Source: Castellaniella defragrans
Lineage (GTDB): Bacteria > Pseudomonadota > Gammaproteobacteria > Burkholderiales > Burkholderiaceae_B
Assembly (NCBI RefSeq): GCF_014203015.1
Contig: NZ_JACHIB010000019.1
Coordinates: 45,846 to 109,845, forward strand
Reading direction: 5' to 3'
DNA length: 64,000 nucleotides
The notes below the pieces were generated by a model. That model was given only the letters and a program-made list of their open reading frames with translations. It ran no database searches and was not told the DNA's origin. Numbering within the stretch: position 1 is the stretch's first letter; every line of letters starts with the position of its first letter. Below, one piece after another: positions 27,559 to 40,976 of this stretch. A program made the position numbers and the translations under genes.

Positions 27559-27642
27559 TCCGGCCGGGCCGTGGCGGCGCCGCCGTCGCGGAAGACCGCT
27601 CCGGGATCCGAGGCCGGCGGCGCCGCGGCGCGCGGGTCCGCC

Positions 27643-28530
<888 letters not shown>

Positions 28531-28596
28531 GGCGTCCTCCCGGGGCGTGCATGATGGGGACGGAATCATGGTAGGCGAGAGGCGGCGTGGCGGTAA

Positions 28597-30498
<1,902 letters not shown>

Positions 30499-30527
30499 GC
30501 CCGGCCGCACCGTTCAAGGAGCCTCCC

Positions 30528-31382
<855 letters not shown>

Positions 31383-31475
31383 AGCCGCCGGCAGGGCGAA
31401 ATAGTCGTTATAAACGCCGTCGTGTGCGGCCGGCCGGCGCCCCGGGGTAGACTGGCTGCGCGAGCATCCCGTTAA

Positions 31476-32816
<1,341 letters not shown>

Positions 32817-32832
32817 CCCGCGCCTCGCGCCC

Positions 32833-33108
32833 ATGCGCCTGCTGAGCCTCGTCCTGCTGGCCCTGACCCTGGCGACACAGTATCCGCTGTGGTGGGGCAA
32901 GGGCGGCTGGCTCAGCCTGCGCGACCTGCAGGCGCAGGTGCAGGCGGAGACCGAGGAAAACGAGGCCCTGACCGCGCGCAACAATGCTCTGCAGGCCGAG
33001 GTCCAGGATCTCAAGACCGGGATCTCGGCGATCGAGGAGCGCGCCCGCAGCGAATTGAACATGATCCGCGAGGGCGAGTACTTCGTCCAGATCCTGCCCC
33101 GGCAGTGA
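32833..33108 (+). CDS. ftsB: Cell division protein FtsB
   Basis: 91-residue bitopic membrane protein of the divisome. One N-terminal membrane helix (about 3-20, LLSLVLLALTLATQYPLWW region) is followed by a coiled coil (about 28-65) rich in Glu/Ala/Leu and a terminal domain ending ERARSELNMIREGEYFVQI, typical of FtsB, which partners FtsL and FtsQ. Its place just after eno is the standard location in betaproteobacteria and gammaproteobacteria. Confidence 0.93.
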   Translation: MRLLSLVLLALTLATQYPLWWGKGGWLSLRDLQAQVQAETEENEALTARNNALQAEVQDLKTGISAIEERARSELNMIREGEYFVQILPRQ

Positions 33109-33179
33109 GGGGGCGGGCCGCGGCCGGGGTGCGCAGGCCGCGCCGCCGGCGGGCCAGGCCGCCCCTTCCGGCGCGCAGG

Positions 33180-33207
33180 TTTCAGGGCGCGGGTTTCAGG
33201 GCGCGGG
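33180..33207. repeat. Exact 14-bp tandem duplication
   Basis: TTTCAGGGCGCGGG occurs twice without a gap at the end of the leftward TadE-like gene. Since 14 is not a multiple of three, it shifts the frame of the last codons and places TCA stop complements in two frames. Confidence 0.9.
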
Positions 33208-34155
33208 CGCGCAGGCCTCGGGTCCGGGCCCATCCCCGTTCACGTCCCCATCCGCCGCCGCCTCGTCGGCCGGAGCCGTCTCCGCCGCGGGCGGGTTTCC
33301 CACGTCTTCCGCATCCCCGCCCGGCACCGCACTGCCGGGGGCCGAGGCCGGGGCGGGGGCCGCACCCCGTGTCACCCGTCCGTCGGCCAGGTCCGTCCAG
33401 GCGGCCGGGTGCGACTGCATGGCGACGCTCACCCGGCGGCGGAAGGGCAGGTAGCCCGCCGCCATCAGGCGGGCCTGATCGGGGTCGCCGGCCAGGGGCG
33501 CCAGGGCGCGTACGATGGCCGCCGTGCCCGGCACGAGGGGGCGGTGCGGCCACCACAGTTCCAGCACCAGCGTATTGGCTTCGTGGATGGTGAGGCCGGA
33601 GCGGGGGCCGCGTCCTTCCGGCCAGCCCTGGGCCAGCCGGCGGGCCTGCTGCAGCGCCTGGTAGTCGTTGCGGATGAGCGGCTGGCCGGGATGGTCGCGT
33701 GGCCCCCGCAGGGCGGGATCGGCGTGGTCCAGGAAGGCCTCGGGGCTTGGCCGCGCGATGCGGATGCGCCAGGGCGCGCCCAGGGCGGCCCGGCGTTCGC
33801 GCAGGGCGCGGGCGGCGGCGCGCGGATCGGGGTAGGCCATGCGCAGGCCGTGCTCGAAGGCCTGGGCGATGGCCTGCGGCCGCGCCTGGCGCGTGGCGCC
33901 CGCCCGGGCGGCCTCCATCAGGGCCAGGCTGAGCGTCTGGCGCAGGCCCGACCAGTGGGCGGCCTCGACGCCGCCCAGCCCCAGCGTCAGGATCGGGATG
34001 GACGCCAGCAGGAAACCGGCCGCGCCCGCGCCGCGCTGGCGGTGGCCGGCGGCGCGGGAGACGGGCACGGGCACGGGCACGGGCGCCGGCGCGCGCCGCG
34101 TGCGGACGGGCGGGAGGCGGAGCGGCGCGGAAGCGGCATGGCATGGATTCGGCAT
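33196..34155 (-). CDS. TadE/TadG-like membrane protein (orphan)
   Basis: About 319 residues. After a polar Arg/Pro head comes RQRGAGAAGFLLASIPILTLGLGGVEAAHW, which matches the TadE-like pattern of a single N-terminal membrane helix with a pilin-like Gly/Glu and then EAARAGAT. The body has no recognisable catalytic motif and the tail (about 255-319) is Ala/Pro/Gly/Asp-rich. TadE-like proteins are minor pilin-related components, but no other tad/flp gene is adjacent here. I used ATG 34155; translation could start upstream at 34200. It is convergent with ftsB. Confidence 0.65.
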   Translation of the reverse strand: MPNPCHAASAPLRLPPVRTRRAPAPVPVPVPVSRAAGHRQRGAGAAGFLLASIPILTLGLGGVEAAHWSGLRQTLSLALMEAARAGATRQARPQAIAQAFEHGLRMAYPDPRAAARALRERRAALGAPWRIRIARPSPEAFLDHADPALRGPRDHPGQPLIRNDYQALQQARRLAQGWPEGRGPRSGLTIHEANTLVLELWWPHRPLVPGTAAIVRALAPLAGDPDQARLMAAGYLPFRRRVSVAMQSHPAAWTDLADGRVTRGAAPAPASAPGSAVPGGDAEDVGNPPAAETAPADEAAADGDVNGDGPGPEACAPAP

Positions 34156-34230
34156 GCGGGACAGTATGCGGCCCGTCCGGTGGCCCCGCCAGTGGGACAA
34201 TTACGCCGTGACCGGGATGTCACGCGCGGC

Positions 34231-34354
34231 GCCGTCCGGTTGCGCTCCTGCCGGTGCCGTCCGGTCCAGCTCCTGCCGGCGCCGCCCGCTCCAGGTTCTG
34301 CCGGCGCCGTCCGGCCCGGGCCTTGCCGGTGCAATCCGGGCCGGGCCTGGCCTT
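34231..34354. repeat. 25-bp degenerate tandem repeats
   Basis: Four 25-bp units beginning GCCGTCCGG and ending TGCCGGY (34231-34255, 34256-34280, 34281-34305, 34306-34330) and a decayed fifth run up to the hslO stop codon. The middles differ, so the array is older than the 78-bp one. It separates hslO from the TadE-like gene. Confidence 0.88.
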
Positions 34355-35285
34355 ACTGCAGCGTGTCCGAGCCAGGCGCCTGCAGGGAGCCGCCGGCGTC
34401 GGTGAACAGGGCGGCGCAATCCACCGCGTCGAAATCGTAGGGCCGGCCGCAGAAGTTGCAGGCGATGTGCACGTGGCCCTGCTCGGCCAGGATGTCCTCG
34501 ACTTCCCCGCGTCCCAGGGTGCGCAGCATGGCGGCGACGCGCTCGCGGCTGCAGGGGCAGTGCCAGCGTACCGACCGCTCCGGAAAGACCAGCAGGTCGT
34601 CCTCCCAGAAGAGGCGGCGGATGAGCGTGTCGGTGTCGGTCGTGCGCAGTTCCTCGCGGCCCAGCGTATCGGCCACGGTGGCGCAGTGTTCCCAGGACGC
34701 TTCGGCGGCGTCGGACCGTTCCTGCGCGCCGGCGGGGCCGGCCTCGCCCGGCATGCGCTGCAGCAGCAGTCCGGCGCAGACCTGGGCGTCGGCGGCGAGC
34801 CAGAGCCGGGTGTCCAGTTGCTCCGAATGCTTCATGTAGTGCTCCAGGACGGCGGCGACCGTGTCGCCTTCCAGCGGCACGATGCCCTGGTAGGCGGCGG
34901 CGCCCGCCTGGCGGTTCGCGGGATCGAGCATCACCATGAAGCGGCCCTGGCCGTCGGCGTTGAGCAGGTCCTGCAGGGTGGCGTCGGCGGGCGGCGCGGC
35001 GTCGTCGCGCAGGTGCGCCGTGGCACGCAGGTCCAGGGTCGAGGTGCATTCGACCATGATGAGACGCACCGGGCCGTTGCCCTGCAGCTGCAGCACCACC
35101 GAGCCGTCGAACTTGATGTTGCCCGCCAGCAGGGCGCTGGCGGCGGCCAGTTCGCCCAGCAGGCCGACGAGGACCGGGGGCAGGTCCTGGTGGGCCAGCC
35201 CGGTGCGCCAGGCCTGGGTCAGGCGCAGGGCCTGGATGCGGGTGCCGCGGTCGGCGGTCAGGTATTTTTTCAGGATGTCGCTCAT
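34353..35285 (-). CDS. hslO: Redox-regulated chaperone Hsp33
   Basis: 310-residue cytoplasmic holdase activated by oxidative unfolding. The four zinc-ligand cysteines are present as HCPCSRERV (near 241) and CNFCGRPYDFD (near 275), the CxC and CxxC pairs of Hsp33. The N-terminal domain includes LLGELAAASALLAGNIKF. The start is ATG 35285, 34 bp after the RDD gene, with which it is probably co-transcribed. A Gly/Ala-rich insert near 190-200 is not unusual. Confidence 0.95.
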   Translation of the reverse strand: MSDILKKYLTADRGTRIQALRLTQAWRTGLAHQDLPPVLVGLLGELAAASALLAGNIKFDGSVVLQLQGNGPVRLIMVECTSTLDLRATAHLRDDAAPPADATLQDLLNADGQGRFMVMLDPANRQAGAAAYQGIVPLEGDTVAAVLEHYMKHSEQLDTRLWLAADAQVCAGLLLQRMPGEAGPAGAQERSDAAEASWEHCATVADTLGREELRTTDTDTLIRRLFWEDDLLVFPERSVRWHCPCSRERVAAMLRTLGRGEVEDILAEQGHVHIACNFCGRPYDFDAVDCAALFTDAGGSLQAPGSDTLQ

Positions 35286-35319
35286 GCGGGGATTCCGGAG
35301 GCGCGCGGCCGGGCGGGAT

Positions 35320-35841
35320 TCAGGCGGCGGAGGCGGCGGGGCGCAGGTCGCGCAGTTCGGTGCCCAGCAGCCGGTCGTGCAGGAACTGGCCCTGGGGGTC
35401 GATCCAGGTCCAGAGGAAGATCGAGAACGGCGCGCAGACGATCAGCAGGTCGAAGGAGGCCCAGCCGGTGACGCGCGACAGCCCGGCGATCGCCAGGGCG
35501 GCGAGCAGCGGCAGCGGCCACAGCAGCAGGTAGCGCAGCAGCATGCGCGAGCCCCGCAGGGGCAGGCCGCCCCGGTCCGTGAGGCGGATGTTCCAGGTCT
35601 TCATCGGCAGGGTCTGGCCGCCGCGCCGCCAGCAGGCGAGGAAATAGACGCCGATGGCCAGGAAGAGGAACGCCTGGCGGCCATGGCGCAGCGCCAGGCC
35701 GCTGCGGCTCTGGGTCAGGGTGTCGAACAGGTAGCCCGCGAGAAACACCACGCCAAAGAGCAGCACGCCTTCGTACATCATGCAGGCGAAGCGGCGCAGG
35801 CGCGGGGGAGCGGCGGGGACGGCCGGTGCGGGATCGGACAT
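35320..35841 (-). CDS. RDD family membrane protein
   Basis: 173-residue protein with the RDD domain: RLRRFACMMYEGVLLFGVVF near the start, MKTWNIRLTDRGG in the middle and WIDPQGQFLHDRLLGTEL near the end; three to four membrane helices. RDD proteins are of uncertain function; some affect ion or compatible-solute transport. ATG 35841 is chosen; the frame continues ten codons upstream. It lies upstream of hslO on the same strand. Confidence 0.85.
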   Translation of the reverse strand: MSDPAPAVPAAPPRLRRFACMMYEGVLLFGVVFLAGYLFDTLTQSRSGLALRHGRQAFLFLAIGVYFLACWRRGGQTLPMKTWNIRLTDRGGLPLRGSRMLLRYLLLWPLPLLAALAIAGLSRVTGWASFDLLIVCAPFSIFLWTWIDPQGQFLHDRLLGTELRDLRPAASAA

Positions 35842-36021
35842 GTGCGGCGGATGGGCTTGAAAACCGCTCATTATCGCTGAATTCGCCGCGGGGCATGGCC
35901 GGGCGGAAATGACACCGGGCGAAAATGACCGGAGGAAGACCCGTTCAGCCCAACCCCGCCGGCGAACCTACGCCGGCTGAAACCTGGCCGGGCAAAACCG
36001 CACCGGGCAAAGCCGTACCGG

Positions 36022-36055
36022 ACAAAAGACGAGGGCCGCCCGATGGGGCGGCCCT
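36022..36055 (-). terminator. Terminator of the small gene 36075-36263
   Basis: AGGGCCGCCC-GATG-GGGCGGCCCT is a perfect 10-bp stem (36032-36055). On the minus strand it is followed by TCGTCTTTTGTCC, a weak T-run, so termination of the leftward transcript is likely. Confidence 0.6.
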
Positions 36056-36074
36056 GGGATCCGGCCGGAGGGGA

Positions 36075-36263
36075 TCAGTGGGCGGTGCGGACCGAGTGGT
36101 GCACGCGGCCTTCGGGGGCCTTGAAGAAGCTCGCGACCTTGTGGAACATCTGCTTGATGGCGTGGTCCAGGGCGTATTCCTGTTGGGCGTTGATGGCTTC
36201 TTCCAACAGCTGGCGCTCCAGGGCGTCGGTCAGGCGGATGTCGGTGTTCTGCAGGGTCTTCAT
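36075..36263 (-). CDS. Small hypothetical protein, 62 residues
   Basis: I do not recognise this protein. It begins MKTLQNTDIRLTDALERQ and ends GRVHHSVRTAH; it is predicted helical, without membrane segment or signal peptide, with a Lys/His-rich middle (DHAIKQMFHKVASFF). It is supported as a real gene by an AGAGG ribosome-binding site, a good leftward promoter with nested palindromes and a terminator after the stop. Small hairpins lie in the leader: GAGCG-TTT-CGCTC at 36287-36299, and AGCAA/TTGCT flanking the ribosome-binding site. Base composition is less GC-rich than its neighbours. Confidence 0.65.
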   Translation of the reverse strand: MKTLQNTDIRLTDALERQLLEEAINAQQEYALDHAIKQMFHKVASFFKAPEGRVHHSVRTAH

Positions 36264-36299
36264 AGCAAGCCTCTTTGCTTGAGAAAGAGCGTTTCGCTC

Positions 36300-36340
36300 G
36301 GGTTAACCCTATTATAGGGAAAACCCTAGGTACTATGCAA
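36300..36340 (-). promoter_or_regulatory. Promoter with nested palindromes for the 62-residue gene
   Basis: On the minus strand, TATAAT (36316-36311) lies 18 bp from TTGCAT (36340-36335). Three palindromic blocks overlap this region: GGGTTAACCC (36300-36309), CCCTATTATAGGG (36307-36319, containing the -10 box) and TAGGG-AAAA-CCCTA (36315-36328). AACCCTA occurs twice in the same orientation, 17 bp apart. This looks like a multi-site operator; the regulator is unknown. Confidence 0.55.
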
Positions 36341-36402
36341 GTCCCTGGTCCGGTCCCTGGTCAGGATCGCCGGCGGGCCCCGCGATCCCCGTGGCGAAAA
36401 AC

Positions 36403-38115
36403 CTACGCCTTGTCCCGGTAGCCCGCCGCCACCAGCTCGAACTGGAACAGGCGGCAGTCCAGGGCGCCGTTGTGCAGCGGGTGGCGCCGCCGGGCCTTGA
36501 GCCGCATCCGCGACGGCAGGTCGAGGTCGCTGGTGATGACGTTGAGCTGCCAGCCGCCGTAGTGGCGCTTCAGCCAGCTCGCCCATTCGGGCCACAGGTC
36601 GCCGTCCTCGTCCGCCAGCCGTTCGCCGTAGGGCGGGTTGGTGACGATCCAGCCGGCCGGCGCCGGGGGCGGCATCCGGCGCGCATCGCAGACCTCGAAG
36701 CGGATGGTGTCCGGGCTCAGGTGGGCGCGCTCGGCGTTGGCGCGCGCCGCCTCGATGGCGCCCGGGTGGATGTCGCAGCCCGCCAGGGGCTGCTCCAGGC
36801 GCGGCGCGATCCGCGCGCGGGCGTCTTCCTTCAGGTCGCGCCACAGGCGGGCGTCGTGGGCGCGCAGCCGCTCGAAGCCGAAGGGCCGCCAGATGCCCGG
36901 CGGCACGCCCAGGGCGATCCAGGCGGCCTCGATCAGCAGGGTGCCGCTGCCGCAGAAGGGGTCGAGCAGGGGCGCGTCGGGCGGCCAGTCGGACAGGGCC
37001 AGCAGCCCCGCCGCCAGGTTCTCGCGCAAGGGCGCCTCGCCCTTGTCGAGCCGCCAGCCGCGCTTGAACAGGGATTCTCCCGAGACGTCCAGGTACAGGG
37101 TGGCGTGGCGCTCGTCGAGGAACAGGTGGACGCGGGCGTCCGGGCGGACCGTGTCGATGTCGGGCCGCGCGCCCTCGCGCTCGCGCAGGCGGTCGCAGAT
37201 GCCGTCCTTGGCGCGCAGGTTGCAGTATTGCAGGCTGCGCATGGGGCTGCGGACGGCCGAGGTGTCCACGCGCAGGGACTGATCCGGACCGAACCAGCGC
37301 TCCCATTCGGTATCGCGCGCCAGGGCCAGGATGTCGTCCTCGTCGCGGACTTCGGCGTGCGCCACCTGGACCAGGATCCGGGTGGCCAGGCGCGAATACA
37401 GGTTGGCGCGCAGCACGCCGGACCAGTCCGCCTGGAAGTGGCAGCCGGCGCGCCCGGCGCGCACGGCTTCGTAGCCCAGCGCCTGGAGTTCCAGCGCGAG
37501 GGCTTCTTCCAGGCCGTGCGGGCAGGGCGCGAAGATCTCGAAGGTCTCGGCGCGGCGCGGCTGGCGCGGCGTGCGCGGCAGGCGCTGGATGCGCGGCCCG
37601 TCCGCGCTGGAGGCGTCCGGCCCGGGGGCGCCGTCCGCGCCGTGGGACGTGGAAGGCGGCGCATCGGGCACGGGTCGCCGGGGCGGCCGGGCGTCGGGCT
37701 GGTCGGCGCGCGGTTTGCGCGGGCCGTCCGGACGCGGGCGGCCGGCGGCGGGCCTGTCCGCCCGGTCCCGTGCCGGCGCGCCGGATTTCGGGCGCGGGGC
37801 GGAACGGCCGGCCGTACCGGAGCGGGCGGGGCGGTCGGCCGCCGCTTCCCGGGCCGGCCGCCGGGGGGCGGATCCGGTACCGGCGGGGGCCTCGGTCCTG
37901 GTTGGGCGTGTCGTCCCGGCCGGAGCCTGCGCCCCGGCGCCGGCTTCCGCTTCGGCCTGCGGCCGGGCCTGCTGGGCGTGTTCGCGCAGGGCCGCCTGGC
38001 GCGCGCGGGCACCCGAGCGCTTGCGGGGCTCCTCGTCCGCTCCGGCGCGGGCGGTGGGGGCGCCGGGCGCCTTTTTCTTCAGGTTGAGGGTCTTGCGTGT
38101 CGTGGAATCGTTCAT
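36403..38115 (-). CDS. rlmL: 23S rRNA (guanine-N2) methyltransferase, RlmL-like
   Basis: 570-residue class I SAM-dependent RNA methyltransferase. A THUMP/ferredoxin-like region begins at about 192 (FEIFAPCPHGLEEALALEL) and the catalytic domain contains DPFCGSGTLLIEAA, GCDIHPGAIEAARANA and the NPPYGERL motif near 490, as in RlmL, which makes m2G2445. The first about 190 residues are an Ala/Pro/Arg/Gly-rich, presumably disordered extension not needed for the fold. The start ATG 38115 lies 6 bp after hemJ. The gene ends the leftward leuS-to-rlmL series. Confidence 0.88.
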   Translation of the reverse strand: MNDSTTRKTLNLKKKAPGAPTARAGADEEPRKRSGARARQAALREHAQQARPQAEAEAGAGAQAPAGTTRPTRTEAPAGTGSAPRRPAREAAADRPARSGTAGRSAPRPKSGAPARDRADRPAAGRPRPDGPRKPRADQPDARPPRRPVPDAPPSTSHGADGAPGPDASSADGPRIQRLPRTPRQPRRAETFEIFAPCPHGLEEALALELQALGYEAVRAGRAGCHFQADWSGVLRANLYSRLATRILVQVAHAEVRDEDDILALARDTEWERWFGPDQSLRVDTSAVRSPMRSLQYCNLRAKDGICDRLREREGARPDIDTVRPDARVHLFLDERHATLYLDVSGESLFKRGWRLDKGEAPLRENLAAGLLALSDWPPDAPLLDPFCGSGTLLIEAAWIALGVPPGIWRPFGFERLRAHDARLWRDLKEDARARIAPRLEQPLAGCDIHPGAIEAARANAERAHLSPDTIRFEVCDARRMPPPAPAGWIVTNPPYGERLADEDGDLWPEWASWLKRHYGGWQLNVITSDLDLPSRMRLKARRRHPLHNGALDCRLFQFELVAAGYRDKA

Positions 38116-38121
38116 CGGCGA

Positions 38122-38538
38122 TCAGAAGGGTTTGACGACCACCAGGATCAGGACCAGCAGCAGCAGCAGGACCGGAATTTCGTTGAACCAGCGGAAGTAG
38201 CGGTGGGAATGCCGGCTGGTGCCGGCGGTGAGGGCGCGCAGGTGGTGGCGGCAGGCCAGGTGGAAGACCAGCAGGCCGGCCACGGCCAGCAGCTTGGCGT
38301 GCATCCAGCCCTGGCCCCGGCCGATGCCGTAGCCCAGCCACAGCCACAGGCCCAGCGCCAGCGCCAGCGCGGCCAGCGGCGTCATGAAGCGGTACAGGCG
38401 CCGCGCCATGCCCAGCAGCGTGGCGCGCACGGCCGGGTCGCCCGCCTGGGCCAGGTTGACGTAGATGCGCGGCAGGTAGAACAGCCCGGCGAACCAGGAC
38501 GTGACGAACAGGATGTGGAAGGCCTTGACCCAGAGCAT
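38122..38538 (-). CDS. hemJ: HemJ-like protoporphyrinogen oxidase / CopD family membrane protein
   Basis: 138-residue inner-membrane protein with four helices. MLWVKAFHILFVTSWFAGL and LPRIYVNLA at the start, WMHAKLLAV in the middle and NEIPVLLLLLVL near the end match HemJ, with the conserved His (helix 1) and Lys (HAKLL) present. HemJ oxidises protoporphyrinogen IX in heme synthesis in many proteobacteria. It sits 28 bp after proA and 6 bp before rlmL on the minus strand. Confidence 0.85.
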   Translation of the reverse strand: MLWVKAFHILFVTSWFAGLFYLPRIYVNLAQAGDPAVRATLLGMARRLYRFMTPLAALALALGLWLWLGYGIGRGQGWMHAKLLAVAGLLVFHLACRHHLRALTAGTSRHSHRYFRWFNEIPVLLLLLVLILVVVKPF

Positions 38539-38566
38539 GAGAATCCTTGCTATGACGATGGGATGC

Positions 38567-39832
38567 TCATTCCCGCAGCTGGCCTTCTCCGGTCAGCACC
38601 CATTTCTGGATGGTCAGGCCTTCGAGCCCGACCGGGCCGCGGGCGTGCAGGCGGTTGGTGGAAATGCCGATCTCCGCGCCCAGGCCGTATTCGTAGCCGT
38701 CGGCGAAGCAGGTGGGCAGGTTGACGTAGACCGAGCTGGAATCGACCTCGCGCTGGAATCGCTGGGCGGCGGAGAGGTCCTCGGTGACGATGGACTCGGT
38801 GTGCTCGGAGCTGTAGCGCGCGATGTGGTCCATGGCCTCGTCCAGGGAGTCCACCACCCGCACGGCCAGGATGGGGGCGTGGAATTCCGTGGCCCAGTCG
38901 GCCTCCGTGGCCGGGATCGAGCCGGGCAGCAGGGCGGCGGCGCGCGGACAGGCGCGCAGTTCGACTCCCAGTTCGGCGAAGCGGGCGCCGGCGCGCGGCA
39001 GCCAGGCGTCGGCCACGTCCGCGTGCACCAGCAGGGTTTCCATGGCGCCGCAGATGCCGGTCCGGTAGGTCTTGGCGTTGATGGCGATGTCCAGGGCGCG
39101 GTCCAGGTCGGCGGCCTTGTCCACGTAGACGTGGCAGTTGCCTTCCAGGTGCTTGATCAGGGGCACGCGCGATTCGTCGGCCAGGCGGGCGATCAGGCCC
39201 TTGCCGCCGCGCGGGATGATGACGTCGATCCATTCCGGGTGGGTGATCATCTCGCCCACGGCGGCGCGGTCGGTGGTGTCCACGACCTGCACCGCGTGCG
39301 GCGGCAGGCCGGCGGCTTCCAGGCCCGCCTGGATGATCGCGCCCAGGGCGCGGTTGGAATGGAAGGCCTCGCTGCCGCCGCGCAGGATGGTGGCGTTGCC
39401 CGATTTGAGGCACAGGGCGGCGGCGTCGATGGTCACGTTGGGGCGGGATTCGTAGATGATGCCGATCACGCCCAGCGGCACGCGCATGCGCGCCACGCGC
39501 ATGCCGTTGGGCCGGGTGGTGGTTTCGCTGAGGCTGCCGACGGGGTCGGGCATGGCGGCGATCTGGAGCAGGCCCTCGATCATCAGGTCCAGCGCCCGGT
39601 CGGACAGGCGCAGGCGGTCCATCATGGGGGCGTCCAGCCCGCGTTCGGCGGCGGCGCGCAGGTCGTGTCCGTTTTCGGCCTGCAGCCAGGCGCGGCGGGC
39701 GCGCAGGCCGTCGGCCATGGCGCGCAGAGCGGCGGCCTTGGCGGCGCCGGAGGCCGAGCGCAGGATGCGCGCCGCCTGGCGGGCCTGGCGGCCCAGGGTC
39801 TGCATGGAAAAGCCGGTGGTGGTGTCGTTCAT
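38567..39832 (-). CDS. proA: Gamma-glutamyl phosphate reductase
   Basis: 421-residue NADPH-dependent enzyme of proline biosynthesis that reduces glutamyl-5-phosphate. Motifs: [12 protein letters not shown] near 125, [15 protein letters not shown], and the active-site cysteine in [13 protein letters not shown] near 258; the C-terminus contains [16 protein letters not shown]. Length matches the family. It lies 91 bp after holA on the same strand; this leuS-lptE-holA-proA order is seen in Bordetella relatives. Confidence 0.97.
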   Translation of the reverse strand: MNDTTTGFSMQTLGRQARQAARILRSASGAAKAAALRAMADGLRARRAWLQAENGHDLRAAAERGLDAPMMDRLRLSDRALDLMIEGLLQIAAMPDPVGSLSETTTRPNGMRVARMRVPLGVIGIIYESRPNVTIDAAALCLKSGNATILRGGSEAFHSNRALGAIIQAGLEAAGLPPHAVQVVDTTDRAAVGEMITHPEWIDVIIPRGGKGLIARLADESRVPLIKHLEGNCHVYVDKAADLDRALDIAINAKTYRTGICGAMETLLVHADVADAWLPRAGARFAELGVELRACPRAAALLPGSIPATEADWATEFHAPILAVRVVDSLDEAMDHIARYSSEHTESIVTEDLSAAQRFQREVDSSSVYVNLPTCFADGYEYGLGAEIGISTNRLHARGPVGLEGLTIQKWVLTGEGQLRE

Positions 39833-39923
39833 GTCGTGTCCGTCAAAAAGCCCCCGCGCCGCGCCCGCGGAGCGCGTCCCGGGCGGGGCGCCTTCCGCCC
39901 GGGGGCGGCCCGGCGGCGGAAAG

Positions 39924-40973
39924 TCATCGTCGCGGCGATCCCGCGGTGGCGATGCGCATCACCAGCCGCTCCAGTTCGTCCCAGGGATCCTGCAGGCGTC
40001 CGGCGACCGGGATTCCCTTGATGATACGGTCGATTTCGTGGGCGTGGCGCAGGGCCGGGGCCCAGGCCGCCGCGGGCACCCGGGCCAGCGCCTGGCGCGC
40101 CAGCTTTTCGCGCGCGCCGAACAGGCGCTGGGCGCGCAGCGCGGCGTCCAGGCCGCTGCGGGCGTGGGGCGCCAGGCGCGCCAGGATGCGGATTTCCTCG
40201 CCGACGGCCCAGAGCACCAGCAGCAGGGCCTCGCCTTCGGCCTGCAGCCCGCGCAGCACGGTCAGCGCCCGGTCCGCCTGTCCCAGCAGCATGGCGTCGC
40301 GCAGATCGTAGAGATTGTAGCGGGCCACGTTCAGCACGGCGGCCTGGACCTGTTCCAGGCCGAGCGGCCCGGCGGGATGCAGCAGGGCGAGCTTCTGGAT
40401 TTCCTGATGGGCGGCCAGCAGGTTGCCTTCGACCTTGTCGGCCAGCCAGGCCAGCGTTTCGGCGTCGGCCGTGTGGCCCTGGCGTTCCAGGCGGGCGGCG
40501 ATCCAGTCGGGCAGCGCCGTGCGCGGGATCGAGGGGATGTCGGTCCAGGCGGCGCCGGCCTTCAGGACCTGGACCCACTTGGCCTGCTGCGTGGCCCGGT
40601 CCAGCTGCGGCAGGCGGATCAGGATCCGCACGTCGGGCAGGTGTCCGTCGCCGGCCATCGCGGCCAGTTTCTGCAGGGTGTCGGCCCCGGTCTTGCCGGG
40701 CTTGCCGGTGGGCACGCTGATTTCCAGCAGGCGCAGGTCGCCGAACAGGGAGGTGTTCTGCGAGGCCGCCAGCGCCGTGCTCCAGTCGCTGCGGGCGTCC
40801 ATCACCAGGTGGGTGCGCTCGGCGCAGCCCAGCCGGAGGGCGGCGGCGCGGTAGGCGTCGGCCGCCTCGGTGAGCAGCAGGATCTCGTCGCCGCTCAGGA
40901 CCGTGCAGGCCGGCAGCTCGCCGGCGCCGGCATAGTGCTCGGTCAGGCGGTCCGCAGCCGAGGCGCGCGCCAT
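39924..40973 (-). CDS. holA: DNA polymerase III subunit delta
   Basis: 349-residue clamp-loader subunit that opens the beta clamp. The N-terminal domain contains [18 protein letters not shown] and [13 protein letters not shown], followed by [27 protein letters not shown] and a C-terminal helical domain with [16 protein letters not shown], typical of HolA. It starts 3 bp after the lptE stop, indicating co-transcription. Confidence 0.94.
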   Translation of the reverse strand: MARASAADRLTEHYAGAGELPACTVLSGDEILLLTEAADAYRAAALRLGCAERTHLVMDARSDWSTALAASQNTSLFGDLRLLEISVPTGKPGKTGADTLQKLAAMAGDGHLPDVRILIRLPQLDRATQQAKWVQVLKAGAAWTDIPSIPRTALPDWIAARLERQGHTADAETLAWLADKVEGNLLAAHQEIQKLALLHPAGPLGLEQVQAAVLNVARYNLYDLRDAMLLGQADRALTVLRGLQAEGEALLLVLWAVGEEIRILARLAPHARSGLDAALRAQRLFGAREKLARQALARVPAAAWAPALRHAHEIDRIIKGIPVAGRLQDPWDELERLVMRIATAGSPRR

Positions 40974-40976
40974 GGC

